Assembly: GCA_009823395.1 (NCBI GenBank)
Contig: CM020505.1
Span: forward strand, 5,490,629-5,554,628
Direction: 5' to 3'
DNA length: 64,000 bases
DNA from: Thamnaconus septentrionalis
Lineage: Eukaryota; Chordata; Actinopteri; Tetraodontiformes; Monacanthidae
Shown: piece by piece, positions 42,047 through 52,932 of the stretch
Numbering within the stretch: the stretch's first letter is position 1
How the letters are laid out: each line of letters starts with the position of its first letter
The notes under the pieces: generated by a model
The model's database searches: none
What the model was told of the DNA's origin: nothing
Seen by the model: only the letters and a program-made list of their open reading frames with translations
Made by a program: the position numbers and the translations under genes

Positions 42047-44358
42047 ATGTGACAATCGGTTATCCCACAAAGAAGAAATGGAAGTGTTCAGTTTCCTGGT
42101 GGGAACTTGGTTCACAGGCTGAGGCGGAAGTCTGGCTGCCTCCTGCAGTGCCAAACAAAAAGACTGGCCTGCATTCATGTCTGAGACACTAATGCAGATC
42201 AGCTTCTTTTCATAAAAAATGTAAATAAATCAAGTCAAATCATTGTTATGATGATTTTATCACAGTTACATTTGCATACTTTTCACGGTTTTTTTTTTTC
42301 GACAGAAAGCAAAGCTAATGATTTTCTACCACAAAGTGAATGTATTTCCATTTTTGTGACTTAGCTGGCATGCGTCCTTGGGAGTAAATTTGTTTCTGTT
42401 TAATCGGCGTGTGACAATCTGCCGGCTCGCCAGGAATCCTTCCTTCCAGACGCAGACACGCACAAGCACACACTGTCATTAAACAAAACAGAGCCATGTG
42501 TCTACAACTCCCCAGCGGCCAATGCTGCGGCTCGGCACTGCAGGCTAATTGTGACCTGGTGGAATCATGTGACTGATATCCTGCTGCAAGGCAAGGGGAA
42601 AAAAAGTGAATCGAGTAACAAGCACAACAGAGCCCAGCGGGACCCCTTAGCTGGAAAAAAAAAAAAAAAACCTCTCAGACAGAGGGGTTAAGAACTAGGT
42701 GGAATAAACAGAGGGACAATTTTTCCAACATATGCAACTTGAAGCAGCGTTTGCATTAAGCTATAGGTTGTGCTGCATGTTTAAAAAGGACAGTTAAATA
42801 TAAAAATTGAGTTGTTTTATTATTACACATTGCAAAGCAGAATTGTACTGGTACAATGCGAATGTGAAGGTAACTCTCAGATTGATTGAGAAAATTGTCA
42901 ACTGACAGAGCGTTGCATTCAGGTTTCGAGCAACTCTTTCACAACAAGATGACTTCATGCTGCCCCACTGAGGCGGGGCTCACATGTGTATTCTGTCAGG
43001 CCCTGCACCGTTTCCTTCCTTTCAAAGCTCCTTTCCAGGATTCTGATTCAGGTCACAGGAATCTCTTGTTGTGCTCTGTTGTCATGAACACTTAAGTACA
43101 AAAAAAAAACCGCTGCTGTCTAAGACACAACTGGCACAAAATAGAAAACTCTGTTGAGGTATGAGCGTAGAGTATTTCAATCTGCAGGTCTTGCGCTGTA
43201 TGAACCGACAGCAGAACTGTGGCTAAAAACATGCTCTTGCTTAAAATACTTTAGGAAATGATTGGCGGTCTCTTCAGTGAAGAGTGGGACTAATCGGAAA
43301 CACAGACCTTACAAAGACCTGACTCCGTGCCTCACGTTTCATTCCAGCAAGCAGTATCACAATCTGGAGCTTCCTGTCGTGAGTCAGAAAAAACATTACT
43401 CTGACCAAGTTGTTTTCCACAAGGCATTATGATAATAAAAGCCATCATTCACTCTTGTGAAAGAAGTGAGTCACAATCCGCCAACCCGGTAACTCTGACA
43501 AACAACAGCTGTAAAAAAGAAACGAAAGAAATGCAAAACTCAAATCGCAGCAGGCATCACTCCAGCCTGAATAAACGTGGTTTGTGCGACGGCGGATCGA
43601 CAGGGACACTCGCTGCACACAGCCCTCCGGCATCCCGTCGGGACTCTCTGTCAACCGCCGCACTTTCATGCCAATTGGAAAGGTGGGAGAGCTGCACTTA
43701 AAAGGAGTCCTATGACAAAACACGATGGGCTCTGATGTTTTCATCCATTTTCTGGTTCCCGAAGGAAACCACTCTCACGGACAGAGGTGATATTGACAGT
43801 TGTGCTCGACATTTCAACTATCTCTGTCAGAGAGGGGTGTGGTGGGGTTGGTGGGGGTGGCGGCTTTGGGGCGCATTTATAAAACAGTCAGTGTCTTGAG
43901 TGTTGGTCGGGGTGAAAAAGGCAGGTGAAGACACAGAGGAAACGATCTTAAGTGGAGTTCAAACATGCTCTTAATCCACAGCGAAGTCAAACAAGCTGCC
44001 CACGCTCTGGCAGACCTCGGCCTGGAAGGCGTGTTTGCCAATGACATGATCAACTAACGCCCCAATGACAGCCAGTGGAAGCGGTCGATGATATTGCCAA
44101 GCTAACTTAACAGTAGCATCAGCCAGTTAGTTAAGATCATCCCCACAGTGGCAACAGTTTAATTAGGTATTAATGTTGTGTAGCGTGCGGTTTATGTGCG
44201 TTAAAAAATATGTCTTTGGTTGCCTTTATTGTTTTGAGATTTATTTTTTTTCTTTTGTGAAAAGCAACACCAGATGATGTGCGAGTAGCTGTTAACAATC
44301 GCTGGTAACGCAAGACAGTGGAAGACGTAATTCCATGTGGAGATTCAAGCCCCACACG

Positions 44359-44816
44359 CTAGTGTTACAGTCAAGACCGCACCAACCAAGACCAAGACAT
44401 TATCAAGACTAGAGAGTATCGAGACCGAGACAAGACCAAGACATTTGGAGTTTGAGACCAAGACCTCATACATCAAAGAAAAATAACAACAAAAAAATGA
44501 CCAGTAAAAAATCGACAGCAACATCTTTTAAACAAGGTATCTTTTTTTTCATTTTTTTATTTTTAAGTTTGCTTCTAAACTATTGTGAACCATTTTTGAA
44601 CAGCAACATCAAACTAGGGATAAGGAGGCGGATTCTTGTCACAAACAGAGCGTAAAACGGCAGCAGCTGGATTCTTTTCCGTTATTATCTGTCATTGTAG
44701 TGTTGGCTGAGTCTTGACCAGCCTTGATCAAAAATCCAGAGTCCGCCCAGTCCAAGACCGAGACCCTTAAAAAGTGCTCTCTAGACCAAGACCAATCTGG
44801 AGTACTGCAACAATAG
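44359..44816. mobile_element. 458-bp MITE-like element rich in AAGACCGAGAC motifs
   Basis: The left end CTAGTGTTACAGT and the inverted right end CTATTGTTGCAGT pair at 11 of 13 positions. Just inside each end lie multiple GACCAAGAC and ACCGAGAC motifs, the left and right blocks being partly complementary. Flanking CACACG and CACATG could be a worn target duplication. The composition matches a GAGACCAAGACC-rich non-autonomous DNA family I remember from teleost genomes. The middle (about 44485-44690) is AT-rich and non-coding. Confidence 0.65.
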
Positions 44817-45897
44817 CACATGCTGAGGGCACGATTCACTGAAGCACTGCGAGGGCTGTAAACCAGAGAATACACATCAATCTAACGCACAAAAGCCCTC
44901 GCAAAGTGGCAAAGTGCATCTCAAATTGTGCTGCCAACCAAAAAAAGCCTCGGCACATTTAATTGAGGTTTCATTCATACACTTATAGCAAAACACAGGC
45001 CATGTTTATGTGCGCCGGCACTGCGGCGGAGAGCCCGCTGGATTCGCAGAGATTCGGCGGCACTCGCCACATGCAGTCAGAATGAAATATTTAGCATTTC
45101 CTCAGAGTTGGCGATAATTACGGGACATTTCAAATCTGTGTCACTGCGCGCCTGGAGCTGACGGCGAAAACACCGCAGTGCAGAGCCTACGCAACGTGAC
45201 GCCAGGAGCGTTCGAGTGCATCTGTCCACCTCAGTCAGTGATTGATTTGCCAGACTACAAAATCCTCCACAGGTATAACTTGCTAGGCCACACAATTCTC
45301 TATATATATCAGTAATATTTACACAAGCCTGCCTCTTCAAATCACCAACACTGTTTCTTTCGGGCTGTGGGTGAGCCTTTAAAAACACCTGCAGCACTGA
45401 ATGATTAAGACACAGCCCTCCAAACATGACACCTGTCTGATCCAGTGACGTGTCCTTCTGTCAGGTCTTTAGGATTCATCTGTAAGGCCCTGGAGCTCAC
45501 TATGACAGAACTGGATTTCCCTATTTTTCGTTCTGCCATTTCATTCCATGAGAGGAATGGTGACAAAAGCCGGGAGTTCTATTTTGATACCAAGGCAATT
45601 GTAATCTGGCGCAACAATGGCGCAATCGTCTTATCTAAATTGCTATCTCCTTGTATACGTGATGGGTGTGTTTTGCACCATCACATGTTATTATTAGCGC
45701 CTTGCGCTTTTGTGAAGCAGACGCTGCTTAAGAGGAGAATGGGGTGGCAAATTATGCACAATGCTTACCGCTAAGAGTGGTCACAGTCAAGTCTTAGTGA
45801 GTCGGGACTTAAGTGGACTGCTGTCAACAATGTGATTTCCCCCACAGCCTGTGATTTCGCCTGACGTGAGTGACGTTTATGTAGTTCTCCCTACTTA

Positions 45898-46277
45898 ATC
45901 CATCCATCCATTTTCAATACCTGCTTCTTCCTGAACTCTGGGTTGCAGGGGTCTGCTGGAGCCTATCCCAGCTGCCAGCTGCTAGGGCGAAGGTAGGGTG
46001 ACACCCTGGACGAGTCGCCAGTTCATTGCAGACTACAACCATTCACACTCACACACACACACCTACGGACAATTTAGAGTTCTCAATTCACCTCGCATGC
46101 ATGTTTTTGGACTGCGTGAGGAAACCAAAGGAGAACGAGGAGAGAACCCACGCAGACACAGGGAGAACATGCAAACTCCACACAGAAAGGTCCCAGGCCC
46201 GGAATCAAACCGGGCCTGGGTACAAGAAGGTCACAAGAAGGTTGTGACCTTCTTGCACTCTGCACCACCGTCTCACC
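45898..46277 (-). repeat. Retroposon copy, near full length, with rearranged tRNA-like end
   Basis: This copy begins with (CATC)n-type sequence and carries the GAGCCTATCCCAGCTG core, TCGCCAGTTCATTGCAG, CATGCATGTTTTTGGACT, GGGAGAACATGCAAACTCC and a diverged CCCGGAATCAAACC. The tRNA-like end, which should read GAATCGAACCC then GACCTTCTTGC, is interrupted by inserted sequence that forms two perfect hairpins (46192-46220 and 46223-46255). Afterwards family-like sequence resumes with CACTCTGCACCACCGTCTCA. Confidence 0.8.
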
Positions 46278-46461
46278 TTTCCTCCAGAATAGTTCATCAA
46301 ATTTAGAGGCATCCAATTTGTTAAAGTGAATGAAGAAGATATGGAAAAAAATAAGACAAAGGAAAAAGTGGCAATCCAACACTGATCGTCTGGGAGTACA
46401 ACAGCTCGTCTGTTGTACTCCCAGACGACACCTTTGACTCCCCAACAGCGAGTCAAAGGTG
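46192..46461. repeat. Cluster of four perfect hairpins (inverted repeats)
   Basis: There are four perfect stem-loops. 46192-46202 pairs with 46210-46220 (11-bp arms, 7-nt loop). 46223-46236 pairs with 46242-46255 (14-bp arms, 5-nt loop). 46387-46404 pairs with 46410-46427 (18-bp arms, 5-nt loop). 46429-46440 pairs with 46450-46461 (12-bp arms, 9-nt loop). The first two lie at the tRNA-like end of a retroposon copy; the last two are back to back just beyond it. They do not look like a transcription terminator or a known RNA. Confidence 0.9.
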
Positions 46462-48343
46462 CCCCCAAAACAGCACGACGAGCCAAACTTGAATTAAAGC
46501 AGCAGTTTCCCCAGGTGCACGGACAAAACACTGACAGCATAGCGGCAGCATTTCACAGGGACTGCGGCAACCTGTCAGCTTCGAGCCGCTGCTTTTGTTT
46601 ACACGTCTACCAAGCGGCGCCTGCCGTCACTTTGGCGCGCCCTTGAAAGCAGAGTGCTGAGTAGAGCAATGAGCTGGGAGATGAGGCCCCTAATTAGCTC
46701 CAAGGCAGAATGATAATTGATCATCTCCCTCAACTCACTCGAGCATGAAGGGCTCGGCGTCATTAAAAACAAAAAAACATATCTTAGTGCCCTGAAAACA
46801 CCGAACTTGAAGCGCTCGCCCGCATTCCGCTTGAAAAACGTCCCCAACCAGACAACCGTGAATGAGAATCGCACACGCACAACTCGTGAAGCAAATGTTA
46901 TACATTTTTTGAGGAAAATGTCTTTTTTTTTTCTCATTAAAACTTAATGACCTTCCTTTCGTCAACATAAAAGACTGAGGAATAAAAGGTGGCAGAGGGA
47001 AAATTCATTCGGCACAGCTATTGGCATATTCGGCATTAGGTAAGCAGCAGCATAATTAGCATTCAAGAGTCAAGTAATTAAAACATCAATGTAACCAAGT
47101 AGTGCTGTTAAGACACTTGTGTGCTCTTTTTCTTCAGTTTCCAGCTGTCAGCATTTAGCCTTTAACCCTCACACCAATGTGACGTCCATTTAGTCTGCAT
47201 GTGTCTATGAACTACATTCCTTTTTCAGGGATGTCAGAAAACCTATTTTAGTTTGTACAAAAGAAGGCCCTCAAGCTGTCTTCAGCAACATTCACACATC
47301 TGACACAGTATGTGCTTCAGATTTTTACAAATCACCATGGCAAGTAAAAAAAAAATGGAAAGAAAATATGTATTTTTAGGAACAATTTTGACCAGAAAAA
47401 CCAAAATGTTGAATGTTTGAAGGAGGTCACAGAATTTGTTTTTCAACTCGGATTGGCCACAACTGACGAGTCAAGAGTAAAAACTTTCAGATGGTAAAAT
47501 TTCAGCAGATGCAAAAAGAAGTGACAAAATGTGTTCCTGAACAACTCACAACAATTCAGTCGAAAGAAAATAACTTATACTGTCAGTATATTGAATATCC
47601 AGCCAGCTGCAAGTCTCCGTTTAGCTTAGCCAACTTGTTATAAAGGTGGGTGTGTGAAATACAATATTTCTAACAATGCTACACGATCATTTGTCTGTCC
47701 ATTGTGTGCATTCAAGTGGAGGAAGAGGAGGGGACCAGGCGTGCTCTAAATTATTATCAACGCGTACGAGTTCACGTCGGGCCGCTGACAGTTTGGTAAC
47801 ACGACCGGCACAGAGGCTGATTCCATTAGCTTCAAGTAGTTCTGAATCTCTCTGTTAAAGGCTTTTGGGAAATCTAGCTGACAGTGTTTGGTGTGATCAG
47901 AAGTGGGGCACTGTTTTTTTGGGGGGAGGTGGGGAAGATCATCCAACACAGGAACTACAGTGACAGGCTGCACACACTGGGGAATGCGAACCAAAAAAAA
48001 CAAAAAAAAACGTTGAAACAAAACCAACAAAGCACGCGCCACAGAGACAGGTGTGAACGCAAACAGGCCCAAGGCGGCGGAGGTGGAGGAGCGGGAGGAA
48101 GGAGGAAGTAACGAAGAGGTGAGATCAAGTTGACCACGGGAGAATTCTGTACACAGTCGTGAGACGTGACCTGAGGGTCGAGCGGTGGCACGCAGGGAGG
48201 TGTGCACAGCCCTCGTCCTTTAACCACACTGACAGGGGGACGTCGAAGCCTTCAGCTCCAGATCGGCCCTGGTGTGTGTGGATTCCTGGGAAGCCCGTCA
48301 TGACAGTGGACTACCGGGGGAAGGGGGCAGTCTGCAGAGCCCC

Positions 48344-48828
48344 TGAGCAGGGGCGGAGCTACGTGGTGGACAGTTGTGGCCATGGCCACCTCACGGAAAG
48401 GGGGGGATAATTTGACAAAGGGCCTTACACTTTAACACGGCAGCGTCTCAAGTCACGTCTTTGTTGACTGACTGAAGTAAAGTATCTTTTTTTTTTTTTT
48501 GATTGTATTTCTGACTTGATGACTGGCCAGGATTTTGTTCTGAGTATAAGCAAGACACTCAAAGAACTTTAATGCAACCCTCGGACAGTAGGAACAAGCT
48601 GAAAGGTTTATTGTTAATATTAACATTGGCAAAGATTTCTTGTTCTCTAATTCAGAAGTTACTGTTACAAGGTCACACTGAAAACATTTAATACATACAA
48701 ACAACTACATTAGAATAATAATAAACAGTATAAACAGTCATTTCAGGTATCTTATTATTGGCACCCCGATGTGAGTCATGCCACCCTGGCCCACCGACAG
48801 GAAACATTTCTGCCTCCGCCACTGCTCA
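48344..48828 (+). mobile_element. Dispersed DNA element, copy 2 (complete-looking non-autonomous element)
   Basis: The left end reads TGAGCAGGGGCGGAG (48344-48358) and the right end reads CTCCGCCACTGCTCA (48814-48828). These are inverted repeats with one mismatch in 15. If the true ends are CAG...CTG (48348-48824), the 8-bp flanks CCCCTGAG and CTCATCAG agree only partly, so a hAT-type origin is tentative. The interior matches copy 1 at 27.2-28.06 kb but lacks the MITE, so it acts as an empty-site relative. No transposase frame is present. Confidence 0.7.
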
Positions 48829-49433
48829 TCAGTCTGTCTTCGCATTCACTCTGGGCTGACAAATGCCCATCTAGCACCATGCTTCGCGAGTTTGAAAGTG
48901 GAAAAGTGAGAAGCTTGTGTTTGTATAAGCACACCTGTACACGAGTCATCGGCTAGCTGAATAATATTCACCCAGCTCGATCAGAGGCGCTTGTCGTTTG
49001 GGATTGCAAGCAGAGGAGGCGGGGGACGAGCTTCTGGGAAGTGAGCGAAAGTTGATTTCATTTCAGCGCGTTGGCCGGTGAGAAAACGGGAGTACGTTAT
49101 GCGGGGCGGCTCAGCACTCCCCTGTCGTGTCGGGTTTAGTGAGTTCTCGGGCAGGAGGTGGATGTGTCGCAACTCCCGCGGACAGCCGGACAGCCAGCCA
49201 GCCGGCGTGCGCGGCTCCGATAACAAGTTCAGCCGGTTATAACGTTCGACTCCCCTGGAGAGTAGGTCAACTCTCTCCCGCCGAGGCCGTGTTTTCATGT
49301 TATAACTCAAGTCTGACAGCCCCTCGCTCGGTTTGGGAGAAACCTCGGCACTCTGCCACTTAGTTCAAGGTGGAAGTAAAAGCGAAACGGAAGTCGTGAA
49401 AAGCTTTAAAAAATGAACCAAAACTTCACCCAC

Positions 49434-49865
49434 CTTCTCCTTGTTGTCGTGCTCCGACGGAGGCGAGGTCGGAGATTTAACGCTCCCCACGGCGACAGCC
49501 TGAGTGACCGTCACACCTCCGCCCGGAGCCGGGCTGCTCTTTTCGATCGTTTCCACCTTGATGAGTCTGTGCTTCGGCGACACGTACTTGATATCCGGCG
49601 AGCTCGCCGCGCTCTGACCGGGGCCGAACGCGATATTTCCACCTGGAGTGTACGGGTCCTCGAAGTCCAGCTCCTTCTGGAGTTTGTAGGCGGCGAGGAT
49701 GTCCGGCTGAGCGGGACTCGGGAACGTGGCTCCGGAGCATGTTTGCTGGAAGCCAGTCGTACCGGGCACAGTGGTGTGACAGTGCCTGTAGTCCGGCTTC
49801 GGCGGCGCCGGCGGCGGGGCTTTCGTAGTTTTGAATCCTAGGTGCTCCTTGAACCACTTGGCCAT
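49434..49865 (-). CDS. shf: shf exon 1 (coding part): N-terminus of SH2 domain-containing adapter protein F
   Basis: This is the first coding exon of an SHB/SHD/SHE/SHF family adapter, 144 complete codons. Visible in the translation: MAKWFKEHLGF at residues 1-11; a proline-rich APPPAPPKPDY at 16-26, typical of SH3-binding tracts; DILAAYKLQKELDFEDPY at 55-72; and SPKHRLIKVE at 96-105. The DIL-AY-QK-DFEDPY block and the SPKHRLIKVE block are family signatures shared with SHB and SHD. The ATG at 49865 has A at -3 and G at +4 and opens with the family's usual MAKW. The reading frame continues past the exon, but homology stops at HDNKEK, where the minus strand reads AAG|GTGGGT, a good donor in phase 0. 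Family members are cytoplasmic adapters that use a C-terminal SH2 domain to bind tyrosine-phosphorylated receptors; SHF is reported to bind the PDGF alpha receptor. The SH2 exons are not visible here. Assignment to SHF rather than SHB or SHD rests mainly on exon 2. Confidence 0.93.
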
Positions 49866-49878
49866 GCTGCCAGTGCAT
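49477..49878 (-). other. Upstream overlapping ORF (133 codons) in a different frame of shf exon 1
   Basis: An ATG at 49878 lies 13 nt upstream of the shf start in a different frame and stays open through almost all of exon 1, stopping at 49477. It has G at -3 and C at +4, weaker than the shf start. The product starts MHWQHGQ, is rich in Arg, Gly and Ser, and resembles nothing I recognise. High GC content makes long open frames common, so it is best read as a possible translation-damping uORF rather than a gene. Confidence 0.3.
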
Positions 49879-50413
49879 CGCTCTCAAAGTCGGTGAGAGT
49901 AGCTCGAGTTCCACCTTCCCTGCCGGCGGCGGAGCACCAAGTTGCGTTCGGCAAAGTGCTGCTGCTCGGTGGGGGTGGGTGTCTGTCTGTCCGTCCGTCC
50001 GGGAGAGGACGGACCCGGGCTACTTTTCTGCTCTGTTCCCGCCGCCACTCTGTCACCCCGCGGTGCTCGGGCTGCCTCGGTGCCTCTCCGCGTCAGTTTC
50101 CAACAAGCACTGGGTGCGCTTGTGCAAGAGGAACGCGCTTCGAGACACGCACAGGCGCCGTCCTCCGCCTCCTCCTCCCCCTACTACACACAACCTGCAC
50201 TCCCCCTCCACCTGAGAACATTCACTGCCACCTACCGGACTCGTAAAACCCCAGACGACTGAATGGATGGCAGCCCAGCAATTTGATGCGCCCACTTATG
50301 AGCCAAGCAGAGAAGGCGACCACAGTCCCGAGGAGCTGCTTCTCCTCTCAGAGATTTATAATGGGGGGACATACAGGCTGATTAATGTCAGGTGTTTATT
50401 TCCATAAGTTTAA

Positions 50414-50501
50414 GATGATGATGATGATGAAGATGAAGATGACGATGAAGATGACAATAATAATAATAATAATAATTATTATTATTATTATTATTATTAT
50501 A

Positions 50502-50547
<46 letters not shown>

Positions 50548-50553
50548 ATTATA

Positions 50554-50584
<31 letters not shown>
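50414..50584. repeat. Complex microsatellite: (GAT)n-(GATGAA)n-(AAT)n-(ATT)n-(AT)n-(CAT)n
   Basis: Successive simple-sequence blocks abut each other. GATGAT and GATGAA units are followed by (AAT)n, its inverted complement (ATT)n, (AT)n from about 50505 to 50545, and (CAT)n. The (GAT)n on the left and (CAT)n on the right are also complementary, so the whole block is an imperfect palindrome. A retroposon copy follows directly. Confidence 0.93.
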
Positions 50585-50868
50585 ATATCTGCTTCTTTCT
50601 GAACTCTGGGGGTCTGCTGTAGCCTATCCCAACTGTCATAGGGCAAAGGCAGAGTGACACCCCAGACAAGTTGCCAGTTCATTGCAGGGCCACATAGAGA
50701 CAAACAACCATTCACACTCACACACACACCTACTGGCAATTTAGAGTTCCGAATTCACCTTACATGCATGTTTTTGGACTGTGGGAGGAAGCTGGAGAGA
50801 ACCCACATAGACACAGGGAGAACATGCAAAATCCACACAGAAAAGCCACAGCCCCGGAATCGAATGGT
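50582..50868 (-). repeat. Retroposon copy adjoining a complex microsatellite
   Basis: Family landmarks are in order: AGCCTATCCCAACTGTCAT, GCCAGTTCATTGCAGGGCC, CATTCACACTCACACACAC, CATGCATGTTTTTGGACTG, GGGAGAACATGCAAAATCC and CCCCGGAATCGAA. The copy ends just inside the tRNA-like part. Its left (tail) end abuts the (CAT)n end of the microsatellite at 50414-50584, consistent with the microsatellite having grown from the retroposon tail. Confidence 0.78.
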
Positions 50869-51843
50869 TAGGTTGTATTTATTATTAACTCTCTCTTTCC
50901 TTCTTATAAATAAACAACTCTGAAACTAGTCAGAAAAGAAAAGGTTGGAGCATGAACTTTCTATTCCTCACGCCACAGGGATGAAAATATTTATCTATAA
51001 ATGTTGCTGGTCACCTGATAAGACTCAAGGGTAAAGTGTCCTGAGCTCGCTCTCTGTGCACTCGTGTCCAGATGGCCAGCTTGTTTTAATTGCAAATTAC
51101 ATTCCAAATGACCAGTGGAGTGGGATGCTGGTTAACATAGCGTACTGTTTATTGCAGCGACGCATGAGAAGAGGAGGTGAAATGCTCATCGTGCCAATAA
51201 AGGTAGCTAAACATTTGTCTCCAAGGTGTCTTTCAATCTTTCAGATGCAGTGGGTCGTGGGGTCACATGCTAAACACTAATTGCTTTTACAATGAGAACA
51301 CAAAAGAAAAACCAGTCCCATTTCCCAGAGACAGACCACAGCAACAGACTGCATTAGCAGGAGTCATTGCAGCAGCGCATTGGGGTTTTATGAAGCAATA
51401 TTTCTTTTTAATAACCGCACACACACGCAGAGCATTGAGCAAGTCACTGGGTACGGTTGATAGTTTAACCCTGAGAGCCCCTCTGGGAGACACGGGTCCA
51501 CGTGCCATAGATCCCCCCCAAAAAATCTATTATTTCTGAAATGAAATCCTGCCATCACGGCACTTTGGACACACAGAGGGATTTTTTTACCAGCACAATT
51601 TTCATGCACTTTATGGAGATAATTTCACCCGCATCTGGAACGTTAATCAACTGAATTAGTACCTTATCCATAAAAGCTCTGTGGGGTAAAAACAAACTGA
51701 AATGGGTGCTGTAGTGTACTAGAGCGCTGGCACTGGGAAAATTATTGTCGCGGCATAAGAGGAAAAAATCCATGCGATTATGTATCGCATGGTATATTTC
51801 AGAGCTTTGATGTACACACAGTCAGCATGCCCTCAGTGCTGCA

Positions 51844-51845
<2 letters not shown>

Positions 51846-51896
<51 letters not shown>

Positions 51897-51929
51897 ACAT
51901 ATATATATATATATATATGATATATATAT
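51846..51929. repeat. Long (AT)n microsatellite
   Basis: AT dinucleotides run for about 84 nt with short GTATAC and GATAT interruptions. It is the longest AT tract in the window. Confidence 0.95.
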
Positions 51930-52780
51930 GTGTCACACGGCAGCCTGTCTCTCAAGTCTGGGAATTAGAGGATCCGCAGAGGGCAGAGGGAGCCGTATCA
52001 TTTCCGTTTCTGAGGCCGACTCACATCGCACATCTCCTATGGCACTGCTACAATTGCATTCATCAGTTTCCCACAGCTGCCGTCACTGACACCCTTTAAA
52101 ATGCAAATCCTGTAATCCAGCACCTCATAGGATACAAATAGTCTCTTAAGTAGCCTACGCATGCAGATTTCTTGCCAGGAGGAAATGATATAGAAATGTA
52201 AAGGTTCCTGCCTGAATAAGGATGCGAAAAATGGCTGTGTATATGGATAAGGCGTCCGTGCCTCTCCGCCAAAAGTCATCATTCAGAGCATGCAACCTCT
52301 GTCTCATATATATATATTTAAGTTTTGCATAAACTAACAGCCACTGATTTAAACATATCCATGCAAATTATCAGCATCTGTTTGCTCTAGGCAACATTAG
52401 TAATGTTGGCAGTTGCTGCCCTGCTAAAATGTGTGACATGTTCTGCAGGACATACTGCACAATTTATTTTCCTCTTATATCCCTCTGAGTTTTCCCCTTC
52501 CAAGCACGACAGGAAATGATTTGACAGGGCCAGGATGTGAGGGCTAAACAAAATTGTGTTGCATGTTTTTTTAAGGGAAAAGGGGTAATAGATTATTTGC
52601 TGAACTGAAATACATATCTTTGATCAAGCTCTGAGTTCTGTCAGTATGCAGGTGTCTGTGTTTGCATGGGATACTGTGATACTTCACCATTAGGTTTTGA
52701 GACATTACAGAGAGAACAGCAATAATCTTATGTTCCCTGACTTGAAGGCTATACCTTTTATTTTTTATTGTTATAAAACT

Positions 52781-52932
52781 ACCACTGTTAGTGTTTGCTC
52801 CCAGTGAAACAACTGGCTCGTGTAGTCTTCACCTGTTCATCATGTAAAGTGCCCTGAGTGGACATTTGCTGATCATATGGCACTATACAAATGAAGTTGA
52901 ATTGAATTGAATTGAATTGAATTGAATTGAAT
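52781..52932 (+). repeat. L2-type LINE or SINE 3' tail
   Basis: The stretch TCATGTAAAGTGCCCTGAGTGG, then GGCACTATACAAATGAAG, then (TTGAA)n matches the conserved 3' end shared by L2/Rex-like LINEs and the SINEs they mobilise in teleosts. The (TTGAA)n at about 52897-52932 is the retroposition tail. No reverse-transcriptase sequence is visible upstream, so this is a truncated copy or a SINE. Confidence 0.75.

Larger units (their letters stand above)
49020..50215 (-). promoter_or_regulatory. shf: CpG-rich promoter and first-exon region of shf
   Basis: GC content and CpG frequency rise sharply over about 1.2 kb spanning exon 1 and its upstream side, compared with the AT-rich flanks. This is the usual setting of a vertebrate CpG-island promoter. 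The 5' UTR and transcription start would lie above 49865 on the minus strand. No TATA box is evident, so the exact start cannot be placed from sequence alone. The boundaries given are visual. Confidence 0.65.

Noticed and set aside
43972..44104. About 51 open codons on the minus strand reading into ...VGSLFDFAVD then stop, next to a MITE
   Set aside because: It looks faintly protein-like, but the opposite strand is also partly open, the length is within chance, and I cannot match it to any family.
49365..49433. In-frame extension of shf exon 1 beyond KEK
   Set aside because: Family similarity ends at the AAG|GTGGGT donor, and the next family segment is found in phase at 32348, so the extension is intronic.
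49434..49865. Assignment of the gene to shb or shd instead of shf
   Set aside because: Exon 1 motifs are shared across the family, but exon 2 ([24 protein letters not shown]) fits SHF better than SHB or SHD. A phylogeny with full-length fish proteins would settle it.
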